Source: an uncultured Bacteroidales bacterium (GTDB lineage: Bacteria > Bacteroidota > Bacteroidia > Bacteroidales > UBA932). Taken from it: DNA of 64,000 nucleotides. This document shows positions 61,025 through 64,000 of this stretch, piece by piece. The position numbers and the translations under genes are program-made. The notes under the pieces are model-generated. The model was not told the DNA's origin and searched no databases. It saw only the letters and a list, made by a program, of their open reading frames with translations. Where the stretch lies: contig CASEBV010000018.1 of assembly GCA_949286415.1 (NCBI GenBank), positions 1 through 64,000 on the forward strand, written 5' to 3'. The first letter of the stretch is position 1, and every line of letters starts with the position of its first letter.

Positions 61025-61633
61025 ATGAATTTCATATCAGACATTCTATTCTGGATTTCCACAGGTCTGCTCGTGCCTGTGATTGTATTGCTTATTCTTC
61101 TGTTTCTCCGTTCTCTCCTTCTGGTCGGGAGTTTCTTCGGACAATATCTGAATATCCGCAGAAGCGGCCGCGCACTGAGGACAAGACTCGAAGGCCTGAC
61201 TCCTGACACTGTCGGGTCTCTTGAAGGAATGCTTCCCAAAGGGAACCGTTCGCTTGCCGTGCGTTATCTCAATGATATCCTTGCCCACAGGGACTCTCCT
61301 GCACACATAAGGAGAATCCTCGCTGACTTCGAGATTGCCGCGGACAAGGATCTGTCTGCATCCAGGACCCTGACCAAGCTCGGTCCGATGCTCGGGCTCA
61401 TGGGAACCCTGATTCCTATGGGACCGGCGCTTGTCGGGCTTTCCACAGGGGACATTTCATCCATGGCGTATAACATGCAGGTCGCCTTCGCCACTACAGT
61501 CGTGGGCCTTTTTTCAAGTGCCGTCGGTTTCCTTACCCAGCAGGTGAAGAACAGGTGGTATATGCAGGACATGACCAACCTTGAGTTTGTGGCGGAGCTC
61601 CTCGGTGGAAAATCAAGACAGGAAGGAAAATGA
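61025..61633 (+). CDS. hmuU: HmuU, MotA/TolQ/ExbB-type proton channel
   Basis: A 202-residue inner-membrane protein of the MotA/TolQ/ExbB family. Three helices: about 12-35, 120-142 (LTKLGPMLGLMGTLIPMGPA, the conserved channel helix) and 155-180 (QVAFATTVVGLFSSAVGFL). It probably couples proton flow to HmuS or to the receptor. Its stop overlaps hmuV by 4 nt. Confidence 0.9.
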   Translation: MNFISDILFWISTGLLVPVIVLLILLFLRSLLLVGSFFGQYLNIRRSGRALRTRLEGLTPDTVGSLEGMLPKGNRSLAVRYLNDILAHRDSPAHIRRILADFEIAADKDLSASRTLTKLGPMLGLMGTLIPMGPALVGLSTGDISSMAYNMQVAFATTVVGLFSSAVGFLTQQVKNRWYMQDMTNLEFVAELLGGKSRQEGK

Positions 61634-61959
61634 GAAGAAGGAGACTTATAGGAAAGGAAGAGGACAATGACCCGATGAGCGTAGTCGGAAATCTCTTTGA
61701 TGTGGCGATGGTCTTTGCCGTCGCGCTGATGGTCGCCCTTGTGACGAGATACGACATGACGGAGATGTTCAGCAAGGAGGACTTTACGATTGTCAAGAAT
61801 CCCGGTCAGGAGAATATGGAAATCATCACTAAGGAAGGGGAAAGGATCAGCCGCTATACTCCGTCAGAGAATCAGGATGATGCTTCCGGACGGCGCGGCA
61901 GGCGGGTCGGGGTGGCATATGAGCTGGAGGACGGGGAGATCATCTATGTCCCGGAGTAG
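61630..61959 (+). CDS. hmuV: HmuV, DUF2149 (ExbD-like partner)
   Basis: A 109-residue DUF2149 protein: short cytoplasmic N-terminus (RRRRLIGKEEDNDPMSVVGN), one transmembrane helix (about 25-43) and a small periplasmic part with the typical YELEDGEIIYVPE end. DUF2149 proteins accompany ExbB-like channels in CobN-linked operons and probably act like ExbD/TolR. Last gene of the hmu operon. The tatC gene ends 33 nt beyond, without a visible terminator between. Confidence 0.9.
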   Translation: MRRRRLIGKEEDNDPMSVVGNLFDVAMVFAVALMVALVTRYDMTEMFSKEDFTIVKNPGQENMEIITKEGERISRYTPSENQDDASGRRGRRVGVAYELEDGEIIYVPE

Positions 61960-61992
61960 CGCAGGCCTTGAAATTCCTCCTTTGGGGCGGCT

Positions 61993-62769
61993 TCAATGAT
62001 TGCTTTTTACCATCAGGATTGCCATTTCATAAAGCAGGTACAGGGGAACGGACACCACAAGGAGGGTGAACGGGTCCCCTGTCGGCGTTATGACAGCTGC
62101 AAGTATCAGCAGCACGACGACGGCGTGCCTGCGGTATTTCTTCAGGAACTGCCTGTCGACGAGGCCGAGGGCGGACAATGCCTTTGCCAGCACCGGAAGT
62201 TCGAAGACAAGGCCCATGACGAAGATCATCAGGAGGAAGTTGCTCATGTAGGAGTCAAGCGATATCTGGTTGACAATCCCGCTCCCGACCTGGTATTCCG
62301 CAAGGAATCTGAATGTGAAAGGAAAGACTATGCAGTAGCCGACGGCGCAGCCGAGATAGAACATCACTGTGCTGAGCACGAATGCGGGACGGACGCTTTT
62401 CTTTTCCCGGGGATACAGGGCCGGGCTGATGAATTTCCAGATTTCATAAATGATATAGGGGAAAACAGTCACTGCCGCCAGCCAGAACGATGTGCTGATG
62501 TGTGTCGTGAACTGCGATGTCACGCTGATGTTGATGATGTCCACGGAAAAATCTCCGTCCATGAATCCTCCGAGCCACCTGTACAGGAAGAAGTCCGGCC
62601 TTGAAGGGCCGAGGACAAAGCGGTCGAAAATATGGGGGATGGCGATGAAGTATCCTGCCAGGAATACGGCCGTCACGGCCCCGATGCGTATGATTGCCCA
62701 TCTGAGCACATCGAGATGTCCCCAGAATGACATTTCATTTTGTCCGGTCTTCTGAATCTCTTCTTTCAT
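61993..62769 (-). CDS. tatC: Sec-independent translocase TatC
   Basis: A 258-residue inner-membrane protein with six predicted helices, the twin-arginine signal receptor of the Tat pathway. Conserved blocks: SFWGHLDVLRWAIIRI near the N-terminus (the E/D-h-h-x-L-R motif with Asp), FPYIIYEIWKFISPALYPREK (about 115-135), FVMGLVFELPVL and ITPTGDPFTLLVVSVPLYLLYE. Starts at 62769 or 62733 are possible. No tatA gene is in the window. Confidence 0.95.
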   Translation of the reverse strand: MKEEIQKTGQNEMSFWGHLDVLRWAIIRIGAVTAVFLAGYFIAIPHIFDRFVLGPSRPDFFLYRWLGGFMDGDFSVDIINISVTSQFTTHISTSFWLAAVTVFPYIIYEIWKFISPALYPREKKSVRPAFVLSTVMFYLGCAVGYCIVFPFTFRFLAEYQVGSGIVNQISLDSYMSNFLLMIFVMGLVFELPVLAKALSALGLVDRQFLKKYRRHAVVVLLILAAVITPTGDPFTLLVVSVPLYLLYEMAILMVKSNH

Positions 62770-62944
62770 CCTTCAGGCTGACAAGTTTCATCATCCCCGC
62801 CCGGTCGGTCCGGCAAGGTCCGTCGTGTCCATCAGTTACGGCGAGTCCGGCGGCAAATATAAGAATCTTTCGGAATAAATCCGCAGGTGACGAATAGTGC
62901 CTGTATTGCGATAAAAATTACAATATCCGGCACTATCTAATTTT

Positions 62945-62952
62945 TACATTTG
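62945..62952 (+). promoter_or_regulatory. -7 box of the GH28 gene
   Basis: TACATTTG on the plus strand, 55 nt before the ATG at 63007, in an AT-rich divergent gap with tatC. Confidence 0.55.
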
Positions 62953-63006
62953 CATGCGAAAAATTGTTTTGAGTACGATTCTGATTTTTATCGGACACTA
63001 AACCTG

Positions 63007-64000
63007 ATGACCATGCATCTGAGAAAAAACGGAACATTGGCGGCAATTTCCCTGTGCCTTGCAGGCGCAGCGGCTGTTTTGGGTTGCCGGGAGACTTATG
63101 AGTTCGACTATCTGTATCAGGAACTGCCATTTGACATGGATAAGGTGCATAGACCGAGGATTCCTGACCGTCAGGTGCTGCTCACAGACTTCGGGGCAAC
63201 GGGAGACGGGGTTACGCTCAATACTGATGCCTTCAGGAGGGCCGTGGATTCGCTCTCGTCTGAAGGCGGAGGGCATCTTGTCGTGCCGGAGGGGATATGG
63301 CTCACCGGACCGGTTACGCTCAAGGACAACATAGACCTGCATGTGACTCCGGACGCAGTCATAAGATTCTCGTCGGACCGGAGTCTCTATCCGATAGTGG
63401 AGACTGTATTTGAAGGACTTGACACCAAAAGATGCATTTCCCCGATCAATGCGTCCGGGGCAAAGAACATCTCCATCACAGGAGGAGGGACAATCGACGG
63501 CTCCGGCGACGACTGGAGGCAGGTCAAGCGCTCCAAGATGGCTCCGGCGCAGTGGAAGGACCTTCTGGCGTCAGGCGGATTCACAGATGACAAGGGGAAT
63601 GTATGGTATCCGGACTCCAGCTCATTCCGCGGCTCGCTCGTGAGCGATGCCTTCAATGTCCCGCAGGGAATGGTGTCTGACGAAGACTGGGAGTCTGTCA
63701 AGACATATCTGCGTCCTGTGATGATTGGCCTGAAGGAATGCGAGAATGTCCTGCTGGAAGATGTCCTTTTCCAGAATTCCCCATGCTGGAACATACATCC
63801 GCTCATGTGCAGAAATGTGATTATCAATAATATAACTGTAAGGAACCCATGGTATTCCCAGAACGGTGACGGACTTGACATAGACTCCTGCGAGGATGTG
63901 CTTGTGATAAACTCCACTTTTGACGTCGGTGATGACGCGATTTGCATCAAGTCCGGCAAGGATGAGGACGGACGCAGGCGCGCCAGACCATGCAGAAATC
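63007..64000 (+). CDS. GH28 polygalacturonase-type lipoprotein (partial)
   Basis: The first 331 codons of a lipoprotein that continues past the window. The lipobox is VLGC (residues 24-27). Then comes DFGATGDGVTLNTDAFRRAV, the classical start of a GH28 right-handed beta-helix, followed by helix turns. The catalytic motifs are QNGDGLDIDSCED (about 292-304) and VGDDAICIKSGKD (about 313-325), the two Asp-containing GH28 signatures. It would hydrolyse galacturonic-acid linkages in pectin or a related polysaccharide. The order and function of its neighbours are out of view. Confidence 0.9.
   Translation, partial: MTMHLRKNGTLAAISLCLAGAAAVLGCRETYEFDYLYQELPFDMDKVHRPRIPDRQVLLTDFGATGDGVTLNTDAFRRAVDSLSSEGGGHLVVPEGIWLTGPVTLKDNIDLHVTPDAVIRFSSDRSLYPIVETVFEGLDTKRCISPINASGAKNISITGGGTIDGSGDDWRQVKRSKMAPAQWKDLLASGGFTDDKGNVWYPDSSSFRGSLVSDAFNVPQGMVSDEDWESVKTYLRPVMIGLKECENVLLEDVLFQNSPCWNIHPLMCRNVIINNITVRNPWYSQNGDGLDIDSCEDVLVINSTFDVGDDAICIKSGKDEDGRRRARPCRN

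Noticed and set aside
1..64000. CRISPR arrays, rRNA operons or a replication origin
   Set aside because: No regularly spaced repeats, rRNA sequences or origin-type box clusters were seen anywhere in the window.

Overview
The window is chromosomal DNA from a member of the order Bacteroidales (Bacteroidota). The evidence is the recurrent TAnnTTTG -7 promoter box, scarce Shine-Dalgarno sequences, an hmuYRSTUV haem locus, a B12-riboswitch-controlled btuG-btuB pair, Na+-NQR, Mfa2/FimB-like fimbrial lipoproteins, GH109 and GH28 lipoproteins and DUF2149/HmuV. Family-level placement is not possible from the sequence alone. The mid-range base composition would fit Rikenellaceae or 'Cryptobacteroides'-like lineages, but this is a guess.

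Layout. Positions 1-4340 are the end of an integrated accessory element: an unrecognised partial gene, a YhcG/DUF1016 PD-(D/E)XK nuclease, a tyrosine integrase, two short tRNA-3'-end-like direct repeats and a HigBA toxin-antitoxin pair between them. Positions 4340-8950 carry a guanine deaminase, two unknown proteins, an Hsp20 and a membrane HTH protein. Two copies of a palindromic dispersed repeat (4482-4774 and 6836-7107) lie here. Positions 8924-16687 are a likely ten-gene operon of exported, lipoprotein and small membrane proteins around one cytosolic PD-(D/E)XK nuclease. It has a structured leader with two terminator-like hairpins and is the best candidate for an undescribed system. Positions 16634-17965 are a small cassette bounded by two nearly identical 54-bp terminators. 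It holds an internally deleted IS30 transposase and a second HigBA module.

Positions 18029-28351 carry uvrA, a translationally coupled Stealth-Stealth-LpxL surface-glycan operon, a fimbrial-type lipoprotein pair, a glycosyltransferase and a DUF47 protein. Positions 28463-34405 are nqrA-F (minus strand), followed by a UvrD/PcrA helicase, a second fimbrial-type lipoprotein pair, dnaK, an RluA-type pseudouridine synthase, a GH109-type lipoprotein and a CYTH protein. Positions 46095-49685 are a cobalamin riboswitch with btuG and btuB. Then follow nadD, gmk and fba, and a complete haem-acquisition operon (52714-61959: calycin-like lipoprotein, hmuY, R, S, T, U, V). The window ends with tatC and the start of a GH28 polygalacturonase-type lipoprotein that runs off the end.

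Functionally, the core part is housekeeping (DNA repair, respiration, chaperones, glycolysis, NAD and GMP synthesis) mixed with cell-surface functions that scavenge vitamin B12 and haem or decorate the surface. The first 18 kb is mosaic and accessory-rich, and most of the unexplained structure is there.
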